This document shows, in pieces, positions 7,699 through 16,764 of a stretch of 64,000 bases of DNA (position 1 is the stretch's first letter; every line of letters begins with the position of its first letter). The notes under the pieces are model-generated. The model searched no databases. It was not told where the DNA came from and saw only the letters and a list, made by a program, of their open reading frames with translations. The position numbers and the translations under genes are program-made. Origin of the DNA: Halovulum dunhuangense (lineage in GTDB: Bacteria; Pseudomonadota; Alphaproteobacteria; Rhodobacterales; Rhodobacteraceae); NCBI RefSeq assembly GCF_013093415.1, contig NZ_JABFBC010000002.1:806001-870000 (forward strand), written 5' to 3'.

Positions 7699-8016
7699 AT
7701 GACCACGATAAGCTCCAACGCTCGCGCCCTTGCCGCTCTTGGCCATGATGCCCGCCTGTCGATCTTTCGACTGTTGGTGAAGGCCGGGGATGACGGGCTG
7801 CGGGTCAGCGATATCGGCGAGCATCTGGGCCTCGCGCCGTCGACGCTCGCGCATCATCTGTCGACATTGGTCGATGCGGGGCTTGTGCTCCAGGACAAGC
7901 AGGGCCGCGAAGTGTTCAACAGGGTGGATTTCCCGGCGATGCACACGCTCGTCGGCTTTCTGACCTCGGAGTGCTGCGCCGGTGTCGCGGTGCGACCGTC
8001 GGAGGACGCTGCATGA
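7699..8016 (+). CDS. Second ArsR/SmtB-family regulator
   Basis: A 105-residue winged-helix regulator. The DNA-binding part is LGLAPSTLAHHLSTLVDAGL (43-62). It lacks the CVC box of the first ArsR; instead a C-terminal Cys92-Cys93 pair (SECCAG) may form the sensor, as in the ArsR types with C-terminal cysteines. The ATG at 7699 is used because the upstream in-frame ATG at 7657 lies before the likely operator. It precedes the second FCSC permease by 55 bases and probably controls it. Confidence 0.83.
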   Translation: MTTISSNARALAALGHDARLSIFRLLVKAGDDGLRVSDIGEHLGLAPSTLAHHLSTLVDAGLVLQDKQGREVFNRVDFPAMHTLVGFLTSECCAGVAVRPSEDAA

Positions 8017-8071
8017 TGCGCGTACGCCTTTTTTATTGCCTCGATACAACTGCATTTCCGGAGATTTGGTG

Positions 8072-9124
8072 ATGACCGACACAACCCTCCCGACACCGGG
8101 CCTCCGGTCCACGCTGCGCCATCTGTGGCAAGACCAGCGGGTCTGGCTCGCCTCGGCGCTGATCCTTGCGGCGCTGGCGGTCTTCGATGCGCCCCAGGCT
8201 GCGGGCAGTGCGATCTTCGCGGGCAACGCCCTTCTGAACACGGCGCCGTTCCTGATCCTGTCCATCGCCATCGCGGCCTGGGCCAATGCAACCGGCGCCG
8301 ACAACCTGATCGCCAAGGCCTTTACCGGCGCGCCGATCCTGATGATCGGCCTCGGCGCATTGGCAGGCGGCATCTCGCCGTTCTGTTCCTGCGGGGTGAT
8401 CCCGCTGATCGCGGCGCTGCTGGCGATGGGCGTGCCGCTTTCTGCGGTCATGGCCTTCTGGCTGGCCTCGCCCATCATGGACCCGTCGATGTTCGTGCTG
8501 ACGGCGGGCGTGCTCGACCTCGAATTCGCGGTCGCCAAGACCGTCGCCGCCATCGGGCTTGGCGTGTTCGGCGGCACGGTGGTGCACCTGATGATAAAAG
8601 GCGGGGCCTTCGCCGATCCACTGCGCGATGGCGTAGGCAATGGCGGTTGCGGCGGTGCGAAGATCCGCGCGCCCAAGCCCGTCGTCTGGCGGTTCTGGGC
8701 GGATGCCGACCGCCGGGCCAGGTTCGGCAAGACCGCGCTGACCACCACGCTGTTCCTGGCCAAATGGCTGACGCTCGCCTTCATCCTAGAGAGCCTGATG
8801 CTGGCCTGGATCCCGGCGGAAACCGTGACCGCCGCGCTTGGCGGCGAGGGGCTGCTGCCCATCGTGACGGCAACGCTGGTCGGGGTTCCGGCCTACCTGA
8901 ACGGCTATGCGGCGCTGCCGCTCGTGGGCGGGCTGATCGAGCAGGGCATGGCGCCCGGTGCGGGCATGGCCTTTCTTGTGGCCGGGGGCGTCACCTCGAT
9001 CCCGGCGGCGATGGCGGTCTGGGCACTGGCGCGGCCGCAGGTCTTTGCGGTCTATATCGGCCTGTCCCTGACCGGCGCATTTGCATCGGGCTTGCTGTTC
9101 CAGCTCTGGACCTCGATGACTTGA
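8072..9124 (+). CDS. Full-length YraQ/ArsP-like (DUF318) permease
   Basis: A 350-residue membrane protein with two conserved halves. The first half carries GGISPFCSCGVIPL (FCSC at 104-107) and the second repeats the fold (GVPAYLNGYAALPL). The middle loop has GNGGCGG, an additional cysteine site. The family exports trivalent organoarsenicals in ArsP. GGAG lies about nine bases before the ATG at 8072. It is a paralogue of the shorter permease at 3773, each with its own ArsR. Confidence 0.85.
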   Translation: MTDTTLPTPGLRSTLRHLWQDQRVWLASALILAALAVFDAPQAAGSAIFAGNALLNTAPFLILSIAIAAWANATGADNLIAKAFTGAPILMIGLGALAGGISPFCSCGVIPLIAALLAMGVPLSAVMAFWLASPIMDPSMFVLTAGVLDLEFAVAKTVAAIGLGVFGGTVVHLMIKGGAFADPLRDGVGNGGCGGAKIRAPKPVVWRFWADADRRARFGKTALTTTLFLAKWLTLAFILESLMLAWIPAETVTAALGGEGLLPIVTATLVGVPAYLNGYAALPLVGGLIEQGMAPGAGMAFLVAGGVTSIPAAMAVWALARPQVFAVYIGLSLTGAFASGLLFQLWTSMT

Positions 9125-9131
9125 ACAACTA

Positions 9132-9154
9132 CGGCGAGGCGCGTTGTCTCGCCG
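9132..9154 (+). terminator. GC-rich hairpin between permease and MFS genes
   Basis: CGGCGAG (9132-9138) pairs with CTCGCCG (9148-9154), followed by CTCCTTTCC. This is a possible weak terminator or processing hairpin. Confidence 0.4.
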
Positions 9155-9178
9155 CTCCTTTCCTGGTCGAACCTCATC

Positions 9179-10339
9179 ATGATCCCAAGACTGTCTTCCG
9201 ACCGGCGCGGCCTGATCGTCGCCGCCCTCGGCTCGTCCCTCACGGTCAGCTGGGCTTCCAGCTACTACATCCCCGCGGTTCTGGCCGTGCCCATGGCCGA
9301 AGACCTCGGCCTGTCACCGGTCTGGGTCTTCGGCGCGTTTTCCATGGCGATGGTGGTTTCGGCCATGGTCGGACCCTGGGCCGGGGCACGGATCGACGGC
9401 GCCGGCGGGCGCGGCGTGCTGATGGCGTCCAACATCGTCTTCGCGGCGGGCCTCGGGCTGCTTGCCGTGGCGCCGGTGCCCCTGGTGCTTTTCGCAGGCT
9501 GGGCCGTGATCGGGCTCGGCATGGGCATCGGGCTGTACGAGGCAGGGTTCGCCACGCTGGCGGGGATCTACGGCAAGGATGCGCGCGGGCCGATTACAGG
9601 CATCACGCTGATCGCCGGCTTTGCCAGCACGGTCGGCTGGCCGCTTTCGGGGCTGATGCTGGCGACTTGGGGCTGGCGCGAAGCCTGCATCGGCTGGGCG
9701 CTTATCCATCTGTTCCTGGCCCTGCCGCTGAACGCCTGCCTGCCGAAGGGCGCCGAGACCAAGGCCCCACCAAGCACGACGGTCGAGGAGGGACCGCCGC
9801 CTTCGGATCGCGCCATCTGGCTTCTTGCGTTCGTCTTCGCGGCGACATGGTTCAACTCGACCGCAATGGCCGCGCACCTGCCCGGCCTGCTACAGGCCGC
9901 AGGGGCCAGCACGGCGGTCGCCATCGCCGCCGGCGCCCTGATCGGCCCCGCGCAGGTCGCGGCAAGGGTGCTTGAGTTCGGCCTTCTGCGCCGGTTACAT
10001 CCCCTGATGTCCACGCGCGTGGCCGCAGCGGCGCACCCTGCCGCCGCGGTCGCTTTGGTGACTTTCGGTGGACCCGCCGCCTATGCCTTCGCACTCCTGC
10101 ACGGCGCGGGGAACGGGATCCTGACGATCGCGAAAGGAACGCTGCCACTGGCGCTGTTCGGTGCTGCGGGATACGGGCGGCGGATCGGCTGGCTCAATGC
10201 GCCGGCACGCATCCTGCAAGCAGCGGCGCCCCTGATCTTCGGCGCTGCGCTGACGGCCTGGGGTCTTTCGGCGATATGGCTGACGGCGGGCATCGGCGTT
10301 GCCTCCTTCATCGCTCTGCTCGCCCTGAGAAGAACATGA
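9179..10339 (+). CDS. MFS transporter
   Basis: A 386-residue, 12-helix major facilitator protein with a central hydrophilic loop at about residues 195-215 (charged, Pro-rich). It lies 54 bases after the FCSC permease on the same strand. MFS exporters such as ArsK and ArsJ occur in arsenic clusters, which would fit here, but no motif in this sequence fixes the substrate. No clear Shine-Dalgarno precedes the ATG. Confidence 0.82.
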   Translation: MIPRLSSDRRGLIVAALGSSLTVSWASSYYIPAVLAVPMAEDLGLSPVWVFGAFSMAMVVSAMVGPWAGARIDGAGGRGVLMASNIVFAAGLGLLAVAPVPLVLFAGWAVIGLGMGIGLYEAGFATLAGIYGKDARGPITGITLIAGFASTVGWPLSGLMLATWGWREACIGWALIHLFLALPLNACLPKGAETKAPPSTTVEEGPPPSDRAIWLLAFVFAATWFNSTAMAAHLPGLLQAAGASTAVAIAAGALIGPAQVAARVLEFGLLRRLHPLMSTRVAAAAHPAAAVALVTFGGPAAYAFALLHGAGNGILTIAKGTLPLALFGAAGYGRRIGWLNAPARILQAAAPLIFGAALTAWGLSAIWLTAGIGVASFIALLALRRT

Positions 10340-10601
10340 GGCGGCGCGAACTCTGCACGCTCGGTGCAGGTCCGGATGCCGCAAGCGCCGTCCGCGACGG
10401 CAGCCAGATGACCGAAGCCGCGCGGATCCGGCTCATCCTTCGGCACCTTGGTCTTTCCGCCACGATCCTGAATGGTGGGCGCACCACTCCTTTCGTCGTT
10501 CCCCGGCAAGCTGTCCATTCGTCGGTCGGGGTGATTTCGCCTGCGGTCGCCCAGCCGCCCGGCCGTCGCGGCAAAATGCCAGCACCGCAAGTGATCTTCA
10601 C

Positions 10602-11126
10602 TCAGGTCCGTCGCCGCGCCAACTCGCGGTAGAGAGCTTCCCGCGTGATGCCGAGTTCGGCCGCCACCTCCTGCCAGCGGCCCCTTTCCGGCATTGAATT
10701 GTCTTCTCCGAGCCATGCGTCGAGACGGTCCGCGACCCTTGGCAACGACCGGATTTCAGACCTGAGGCGTGCCGCCTGAACGCTGCGCGCCAGCAGCGCG
10801 GACCAGCATTCCGCCAGCGCCGGCTCATTGGAAAGCACGGAAAGGAAGCGCTCCTTCGGCAAGCCCGCAACCACGCTTTCCCCGGCGGCGACAGCATCGC
10901 AGTGATACCGCGACGAGTAGGCCGAAGCCTCGGCGATGACTGCGCCCGGACCGGCGTTCTGCAGAACCATCTGGGCACCATGCGTCGTGTGCCGATGCAA
11001 GTGCACCCTGCCGGAGCGTACCAAGAAAATGTCGGCGACATCTTCGCCCGCGGCAAACAGCGTCTCGCCCGGCGCAAGCCCCCTGAGACGTGCATCCTGG
11101 AAAATCAGGGAAATCGATGTCTGCAT
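10602..11126 (-). CDS. Short Crp/Fnr-family transcriptional regulator
   Basis: A 174-residue protein. Residues 10-110 form a cyclic-nucleotide-binding-type beta-barrel (FLVRSGRVHLHR, AGPGAVIAEAS). The C-terminus has a helix-turn-helix, WQEVAAELGITREALYREL, whose recognition helix REALYR (162-167) keeps the Arg-Glu-x-x-x-Arg spacing used by Crp. The protein ends seven residues after this helix, so the usual wing is absent. There is no N-terminal Fe-S cysteine cluster. ATG 11126 is preferred; ATG 11138 is an in-frame alternative. It is divergent from the His/Met-rich gene. Confidence 0.82.
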   Translation of the reverse strand: MQTSISLIFQDARLRGLAPGETLFAAGEDVADIFLVRSGRVHLHRHTTHGAQMVLQNAGPGAVIAEASAYSSRYHCDAVAAGESVVAGLPKERFLSVLSNEPALAECWSALLARSVQAARLRSEIRSLPRVADRLDAWLGEDNSMPERGRWQEVAAELGITREALYRELARRRT

Positions 11127-11138
11127 GATCGCGATCAT
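11125..11138. promoter_or_regulatory. Perfect Fnr/Crp-like palindrome at the regulator start
   Basis: ATGATCGCGATCAT is a perfect 14-bp palindrome with TGA-N6-TCA spacing, the core shared by Crp and Fnr sites. It overlaps the start codon of the Crp/Fnr gene and lies 55 bases before the divergent gene at 11193, a good position for autoregulation and control of both genes. Confidence 0.5.
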
Positions 11139-11192
11139 ATGGCCGCCGGCGTTCCTCTGCAACAAGGGGGCACGCACCCACGAGAGGCCCCC

Positions 11193-11792
11193 ATGATCCG
11201 TCCTTTTTTCGTTTTCGCACTTCTTTCCTCTGCCGGTCTGGCGCTGGCGCAGGATTCGACCCCGCAACACGCGGGAATGCAGCATGGGCAGCACATGCCC
11301 GGCATGGATCACGCGGGTCATGGGATGAACGCGGACACCGTTCCCGCATTGCCGATGGAGGGGGGGCAATCTGCCTTCGCCGCCATCCAGGAGATTGTGG
11401 CGCAGTTGATGGCCGACCCGAATACGGACTGGAGCCGTGTCGATATCGCGGCACTTCGTCAGCATCTTGTCGACATGGACAACGTGACGCTCCGCGCCCG
11501 CGTTCAGGTCCAGGAGATGAAAGACGGCGCCCGCTTCGCGGCGACGTCCGAGGACGCGGAAGTCGCCAATTCCATCCGCGCCATGGTCCCGGCCCACGCG
11601 GCGACCATGAATGGCGCCGAGGGCTGGACAATGCAGGCCTCAGAGATCCCGGGCGGTGCGGCCCTGACCGTGACCGGCGCCGACCCTGACCGCATCAGGG
11701 CCCTCGGATTCATCGGCGTGATGACGGTTGGCATGCATCACCAGGCCCATCATCTTGCGTTGGCGACAGGGCAGGATCCACACGCGCACTGA
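11193..11792 (+). CDS. Exported His/Met-rich protein, probable periplasmic copper or metal binder
   Basis: A 199-residue protein with a signal peptide (cleavage near residue 19, ALA-Q). Residues 25-45 are rich in His and Met (HAGMQHGQHMPGMDHAGHGM), and the C-terminus has MHHQAHH and ends HAH; such clusters bind Cu(I)/Cu(II) or Ag(I). The central part (60-180) has no motif I can name. It is divergent from the Crp/Fnr gene, with the palindrome between them. Copper or other metal buffering in the periplasm is inferred. Confidence 0.75.
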   Translation: MIRPFFVFALLSSAGLALAQDSTPQHAGMQHGQHMPGMDHAGHGMNADTVPALPMEGGQSAFAAIQEIVAQLMADPNTDWSRVDIAALRQHLVDMDNVTLRARVQVQEMKDGARFAATSEDAEVANSIRAMVPAHAATMNGAEGWTMQASEIPGGAALTVTGADPDRIRALGFIGVMTVGMHHQAHHLALATGQDPHAH

Positions 11793-12188
11793 CATCGGCG
11801 GGAACGGCACTGCGTTGCATCAGCGTGAATGCCGCCATGATCGGGCAAAGCGCGACGGGCAGTTCATGCCCCGACAAGGCAATCGGCCGGGTTCGTGAGC
11901 GTCGGATCCCGGCCCCGTCCCGTCCGCCAGCAGCCCAGACGACGGTGTTGTCCCGATCCGGTCGCGGTCGGATCTTTCCACGGTCTTGAAGGGCCATCCG
12001 GAAGTGGCTGGCCAGGTGTCCCAGCGCCAGGGCGGCCGGGGGGCGGTCTGGCGTGTTCGTGGCGGCGGGGCTTCCGGTTCCGCCATTCCGCCTTCCCGAG
12101 AAGGCCCGCAAGCCTGCCGCGCTTCGGTTGCGCTTGGACAGCGTGGCGGAAGCGGAACAGGACGGGAATGGCGCGGGTCCACCCGCTT
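11793..12188. other. 396-base gap without a supported gene
   Basis: Frames here on both strands are open but have no recognisable product, start signal or family pattern. It lies between two converging genes. It may hold the remains of a decayed gene, but I could identify none. No hairpin with a T run was seen. Confidence 0.4.
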
Positions 12189-13424
12189 CTATCTGCCGGC
12201 ACCCGGATCGGTCAGGCTGCGTCGGTCCACGACGGCAACCCCGTCGGCAACCTTGTCGCCGGGATGGGTGATCACCGCATCGCCGGATGCAAGGCCCGAC
12301 AGCACCTCTGCCACCTGGCCGTTCCGGCGACCGATCACCACCGGTCTGAGGCTTGCGACGCCATCGACGACGACGAAGACGACCCAGTCCTCGCCCTGGC
12401 GGAACAGGGCGCTGAGCGGCACCTGAAGCACATTCTCTGCCTCCCACTCCACGATGCGCAGAAAGACGGAATATCCTTCGCCAAGCCCCGCGCGCGCTTC
12501 GGGCGGCGAGGTCAGTTCGAGCCGCACATCGACGCGCTGCTCTTCGATCCCCAGGGCCGAGACCCGGGTGCGCGCGGCCGGCTCTATGGCTCGGACCACC
12601 GCCTCCAGCGCGCCCGGGCCGCCCCAGCGCTCGACGATCGCGCGGGCGCCTTCGGACATCCGCACGGCGTCGCTGGACAGAACGTCGGCCACGATTTCCA
12701 GATCGGCCGGATCGCCCACGGACAGAAGGATCGTGCCTGCCGCGACCGGGCGTTCGCTGGTCTGCGCGATATCGAGCACCACCCCGTCGGCAGGTGCGGT
12801 GATGCGGACGCAGCATTCGCCCGCAACGACCATTCCGGCGGGATCTGGTTCGATCAGCGCGGCGCGGGCGCGGGCCAGCGCGCCTTCCGACATGGCGAGG
12901 CTTGACCGCGCGGTATCGAGTTCCGCCTCGCGAAGGCGCATCTGCTGGGTCACATCCTCAAGCTGGGTCATCGAGGCGACGCCGCGATCGACAAGCGCGG
13001 TGATCCGGTCCAGCTGCGTCCGGGCATAGGCCACCTCTACCTCGGCCTGCGTCAGGCGGGCGCGGGCCAGGTCCGTCGCGGCCTCGGCCTCGCGCACGGC
13101 GGCCTCTGCCTGGCTGCGGGTGCGACTGTCGAGCAGGCTCGGTGCCACCGGCTCGACCACCGCGACCACCGTCTCTCCGGCGGTCACCCGGTCGCCGACA
13201 TGGACCGGCGAGCGCAGGGCGATCCCGGTCATCGGTGCGGCCACTTCATAGATGTCGCGGATGCGGGTCTTGCCGTCCACATCGACGGTCTGCCGCATCA
13301 GATCCTGCCGCACCTCGGCAAGGTCCACAGGAACCGGCACCGGACGGAACAGGTAGATCCCAAGCCCCGCCAGCCCCACCAGAAGGGCCACCGCCAGCGT
13401 CACGGATCTGGGTTTGATGTGCAT
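12189..13424 (-). CDS. HlyD/MacA-like periplasmic adaptor of an ABC exporter
   Basis: A 411-residue membrane-fusion protein. There is one N-terminal membrane anchor (about residues 8-27), then lipoyl-like beta segments around an alpha-helical hairpin (about 100-185, RSQAEAAVREAEAATDLARARL), then beta-barrel and membrane-proximal domains. It contains a Cys-Cys pair at GECCVRI. It follows the FtsX permease gene by three bases and would link it to an outer-membrane channel or release substrate to the periplasm. Confidence 0.88.
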   Translation of the reverse strand: MHIKPRSVTLAVALLVGLAGLGIYLFRPVPVPVDLAEVRQDLMRQTVDVDGKTRIRDIYEVAAPMTGIALRSPVHVGDRVTAGETVVAVVEPVAPSLLDSRTRSQAEAAVREAEAATDLARARLTQAEVEVAYARTQLDRITALVDRGVASMTQLEDVTQQMRLREAELDTARSSLAMSEGALARARAALIEPDPAGMVVAGECCVRITAPADGVVLDIAQTSERPVAAGTILLSVGDPADLEIVADVLSSDAVRMSEGARAIVERWGGPGALEAVVRAIEPAARTRVSALGIEEQRVDVRLELTSPPEARAGLGEGYSVFLRIVEWEAENVLQVPLSALFRQGEDWVVFVVVDGVASLRPVVIGRRNGQVAEVLSGLASGDAVITHPGDKVADGVAVVDRRSLTDPGAGR

Positions 13425-13427
13425 GTC

Positions 13428-15791
13428 CTACTCCCGCGTCTTCATGACGGCGACCAGATCGAGCCGGTCCAGCCTGCGCCGGACCAGCAGCGCCGCGGCC
13501 ATCGCCGCGCCCAGCACCACCAGGCTCGCTATGCCGAAATTGCTGCGGTTCAGCACCAGCGGCACGGTATAGAGATCGCTCTGGAACCCCCGGCTCGAGG
13601 CGAAGGCGATCCAGCCGCCCAGAAACCAGCCCAGCGGCTGCGCCAGCAGCGCAAGCAGCATCGTTTCTCCCATCAGGATGTACGACACCTCGGCCCTTGT
13701 GAAACCAAGGATCCGCAGGCTGGCCAGTTCGCGCGCGCGCTCCGACAACTGGATCCGGGCACTGTTGTAGCTGACACCGAAGGTGATCAGCACCGCGATC
13801 ACCACATAGACGGTGGTCATGATGACCACGTTCTGCCGGATCGTATCCTGAAAGCTGATCCGGCTTTCGGTCAGCATCACGGTTCCGGCCACCGCGGGCG
13901 TCTTCTTGACGGCGGCGTGGAAGGCGTCCGCCCGGGCGTCATCGAGCATCAGGTTCGCGACGGTGATCTGCGGCGCACGGCGGAACAGGCGGTCGAGTGC
14001 CGCCATGTCCATGTAGGCGCCCAGCCCGAAATACTGCCGCACCAGCCCCGCAACCGGCAGCACATGGGTCTCGCGCAGGCCGGTCATGAATTCGACCTCG
14101 ATCAGGTCACCGGGCCGCGCCTCCAGCCGGTCGGCCAGCCGCTCGGTCAGAAGGATGCCCTCGGGCGGCATCGGCACCGGCCGCCCCTCGGCATCCACGA
14201 CGCGGGCAAGGTCGGTGCCGGGGGCGCGCCCCTCCAGGCCGACCTGCTTTTCAAGGTAGCCATGACGCAGGACGACGGCATGCATCTGCGCGCCTTCCAC
14301 CTGCATCACGCCGGGCAGGCGGGCGATCTCGGACAGGGCGGTCTCGGGCATGTCGCGGTTGAACATCACCATCGCGTCCTGCCGCCAGGACTGGAAGAAG
14401 GCGAGATCGACGATCTCGTCCAGCGCATCCTGGAAAAAGGAAGACGCGACCAGCATCGCCACCGCCAGCGACAGGCCCAGCGCCGTCAGCGCAGAGCGCA
14501 GCGGCCAGCGGATGATCGAGCGCAGGATCATCATGGTGGGCTGCGAGGGGCGCAGCACCTCGAGCAGGCGGTCGATCAGCCCGCGCCGGTAATGCGGCGG
14601 CGCCGGGGGCTGCATCGCCACCGCGGGCGGTAACGCCGCCGCCCGCAGCGCGCTGGCAAGCGCCCCCGCCCCCGCCGTCAGCAGGCCAAGCACCCCGGAC
14701 ACGGCATAGGCGTCCAAGGCGGTGGAAAAGATCAGGAAGGGAAAGTCGAAGAACTGCGCATAAAGCCGGGCCAGCGCCCGCGACAGGTACCAGCCCGCGG
14801 CCCAGCCCAGCCCGATGCCCACCAGTGCCACCAGCATGGCAAGCGCGATGTAATGGAACGCCACCTCCAGATTGGTGTAGCCCAGCGCCTTCAGAAGCCC
14901 GATCTCGGCGCGGTCGAGCGCGACGATCCGGTTGATCACCATGTTCACCAGAAAGATCGAGATGGCGAAGAAGATCGGCGGCATGATGAAGCTCATGGTC
15001 CGCAATTGCAGGATCTCGGCCTCGACGAAGGCGTTGGACTGCTGAAGCGAGCGGTCATGCGCGCCCATCCCGCCATAGGGCTCCAGCAGCCGGTCGAGCG
15101 CATCGATCACCCGGCCCGGCACCGCGTCTCGTGTCAGGACCAGCGCCAGATCATTGAATGCGCCCTGCATGTCATGGGTGGCGGCCAGCGTCGCCTCGGG
15201 CATCCAGACGATGCCGAAGCCCGCATTGTCGGGCATCAGCGCACCGGGACCGATGGTGTAGACGAACTCGGGCGAGGCCATCAGCCCGGTGATCGTCAGC
15301 GCCTGCTTGCGACCATTCAGGTTGGCCTCGAACCGGTCGCCCGGCAGAAAGCCGTTCGCCTTGGCAAAGGCAGCGTTCACCGCAACCTCTCCGGCCATCG
15401 CGGGGTCGGGCAGACGCCCGGACAAGAGCACCGGGCGGTTCAGCTGCGGCAGGCCCGTCACCGGCAGCGACAGCAGGTGCCCCGCCGCCGTCTTGTCCCG
15501 TCCCGGCAGGTCCAGCACCGCCGAGGCGCGGATGCGCGGCTCTGCGATGCGCACGCCCTCGATCGCCGCGATCTCGGGCAGAAGCGACAGGGGCACGCGG
15601 CGGGCCTGCACGAAGATGTCGGCGAACTCGTTGCGCTCGTAATAGGCGGTGCGCGTCTCGTCCAGCGCACGGTGCATCCCGAACGATATCAGCAGCGTGG
15701 CCACGCCGCAGGCCAGCACCAGCGCGATCGCCAGCGCCTGTGCCGCCAGCCGCCTGAAGTCCCGCACCAGCATCCTGTCGAGCGCGCGCAT
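13428..15791 (-). CDS. FtsX/MacB-type ABC transporter permease
   Basis: A 787-residue permease with two FtsX modules: an N-terminal helix, a periplasmic domain of about 230 residues, three helices (about 265-375), a second helix near 430-450, another periplasmic domain and three C-terminal helices. This 8-helix layout belongs to the large LolE/YbjP-like group rather than 4-helix MacB. It probably moves lipids, lipoproteins or a hydrophobic compound. It sits between its ATPase and adaptor with 3-base gaps. Confidence 0.88.
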   Translation of the reverse strand: MRALDRMLVRDFRRLAAQALAIALVLACGVATLLISFGMHRALDETRTAYYERNEFADIFVQARRVPLSLLPEIAAIEGVRIAEPRIRASAVLDLPGRDKTAAGHLLSLPVTGLPQLNRPVLLSGRLPDPAMAGEVAVNAAFAKANGFLPGDRFEANLNGRKQALTITGLMASPEFVYTIGPGALMPDNAGFGIVWMPEATLAATHDMQGAFNDLALVLTRDAVPGRVIDALDRLLEPYGGMGAHDRSLQQSNAFVEAEILQLRTMSFIMPPIFFAISIFLVNMVINRIVALDRAEIGLLKALGYTNLEVAFHYIALAMLVALVGIGLGWAAGWYLSRALARLYAQFFDFPFLIFSTALDAYAVSGVLGLLTAGAGALASALRAAALPPAVAMQPPAPPHYRRGLIDRLLEVLRPSQPTMMILRSIIRWPLRSALTALGLSLAVAMLVASSFFQDALDEIVDLAFFQSWRQDAMVMFNRDMPETALSEIARLPGVMQVEGAQMHAVVLRHGYLEKQVGLEGRAPGTDLARVVDAEGRPVPMPPEGILLTERLADRLEARPGDLIEVEFMTGLRETHVLPVAGLVRQYFGLGAYMDMAALDRLFRRAPQITVANLMLDDARADAFHAAVKKTPAVAGTVMLTESRISFQDTIRQNVVIMTTVYVVIAVLITFGVSYNSARIQLSERARELASLRILGFTRAEVSYILMGETMLLALLAQPLGWFLGGWIAFASSRGFQSDLYTVPLVLNRSNFGIASLVVLGAAMAAALLVRRRLDRLDLVAVMKTRE

Positions 15792-15794
15792 GGC

Positions 15795-16541
15795 TCACCA
15801 CTCGATCTGATCGGGGCGGATGCGGCTGGCGTTCACCTCGACGGAAGCGATACGCCCGTCCTGGAACCGGATCACACGGTGTGCCATCGCGCGAATGGCC
15901 ACGTTGTGGGTGATGACGGCCACCGTCGTCCCCAGCTCGCGGTTGATGCGGTCCAGCGCCTCGAGCACCTGGACGCCGGTCTTGCTGTCCAGCGCGCCCG
16001 TGGGCTCGTCGCAGAGCAGCACGCCCGGGCGCTTGGCGATGGCCCGCGCGATGGCCACGCGCTGCTGCTCTCCGCCCGACAGTTCTGCCGGAAAATGGTC
16101 GAGCCGCGCCGAAAGCCCGACCATCCCCAGCGCCTCGTCCGGGGTCATGGGATCATCGGCGATATCAGTCACGAGTGCCACGTTCTCGCGGGCGGTCAGG
16201 CTGGGGATCAGGTTGTAGAACTGGAACACGAAACCCACATTCGCGCGCCGGTAGCGGGTCAGCGCCCGATCGTTCATCGCCGTCAGTTCCTGCCCACGGA
16301 ACCAGACCTTGCCCGATGTCGCGTGATCGAGCCCCCCCACGATGTTCAGCAGCGTCGATTTCCCGCTGCCCGACGGGCCGAGCAGCACCGCCAGTTCGCT
16401 TGCGAACAACTCGATGTCCACGCCGTCCAGGGCACGGACCTTCACCTCTCCGGTCTCGTAGATCTTGGTCAGGCCCGCAGCGCGGAACACGACCCCGCCA
16501 TCGGGTCCGGCCGCGCCTGTCTGCCGCTCAGCCTCGGGCAT
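15795..16541 (-). CDS. ABC transporter ATPase (MacB/LolD type)
   Basis: A 248-residue ATPase of the LolD/MacB class. Walker A is GPSGSGKST (55-63), signature LSGGEQQR (154-161) and Walker [14 protein letters not shown] (about 174-186). It energises the FtsX permease encoded next. First gene of the three-gene exporter operon; a perfect FnrL-type dyad lies about 190 bases upstream. Confidence 0.92.
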   Translation of the reverse strand: MPEAERQTGAAGPDGGVVFRAAGLTKIYETGEVKVRALDGVDIELFASELAVLLGPSGSGKSTLLNIVGGLDHATSGKVWFRGQELTAMNDRALTRYRRANVGFVFQFYNLIPSLTARENVALVTDIADDPMTPDEALGMVGLSARLDHFPAELSGGEQQRVAIARAIAKRPGVLLCDEPTGALDSKTGVQVLEALDRINRELGTTVAVITHNVAIRAMAHRVIRFQDGRIASVEVNASRIRPDQIEW

Positions 16542-16721
16542 CGGCCTGCGCGGTCGTCACACCGGGCGCGGACGACAGGCCGCTGTCATGCGGTTGCCCG
16601 GCCTTGCTATCCGTGGCTTTTCCCGCCCCCGTCATCCAACGCTCCGACAGTCACATTCGCTTCCCCGGCGGAAGCGCCTGCACCCTTGTCGCCGGTGCGA
16701 CGGACCGGAGCCTTGACCTGC

Positions 16722-16735
16722 GTCAATGCCCCCCG
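16722..16735. promoter_or_regulatory. FnrL-type dyad upstream of the exporter operon
   Basis: TTGAC-CTGC-GTCAA is a perfect inverted repeat matching TTGAY-N4-RTCAA. It lies in the 223-base region between the VOC gene stop (16765) and the exporter ATPase start (16541). Fnr-family control of the exporter is inferred. Confidence 0.55.
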
Positions 16736-16764
16736 CCCCCGGGCGGCGGGGCGGGCGCAGCCGG

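Noticed and set aside
10353-10369. CTGCAC-GCTCG-GTGCAG hairpin after the MFS gene as a terminator
   Set aside because: Only 6 bp of stem and no T run on either side.
11710-12816. Open frame on the - strand across the 396-base gap
   Set aside because: It overlaps the ends of two well-supported genes, and no part resembles a known protein. A decayed gene cannot be excluded but is not supported.
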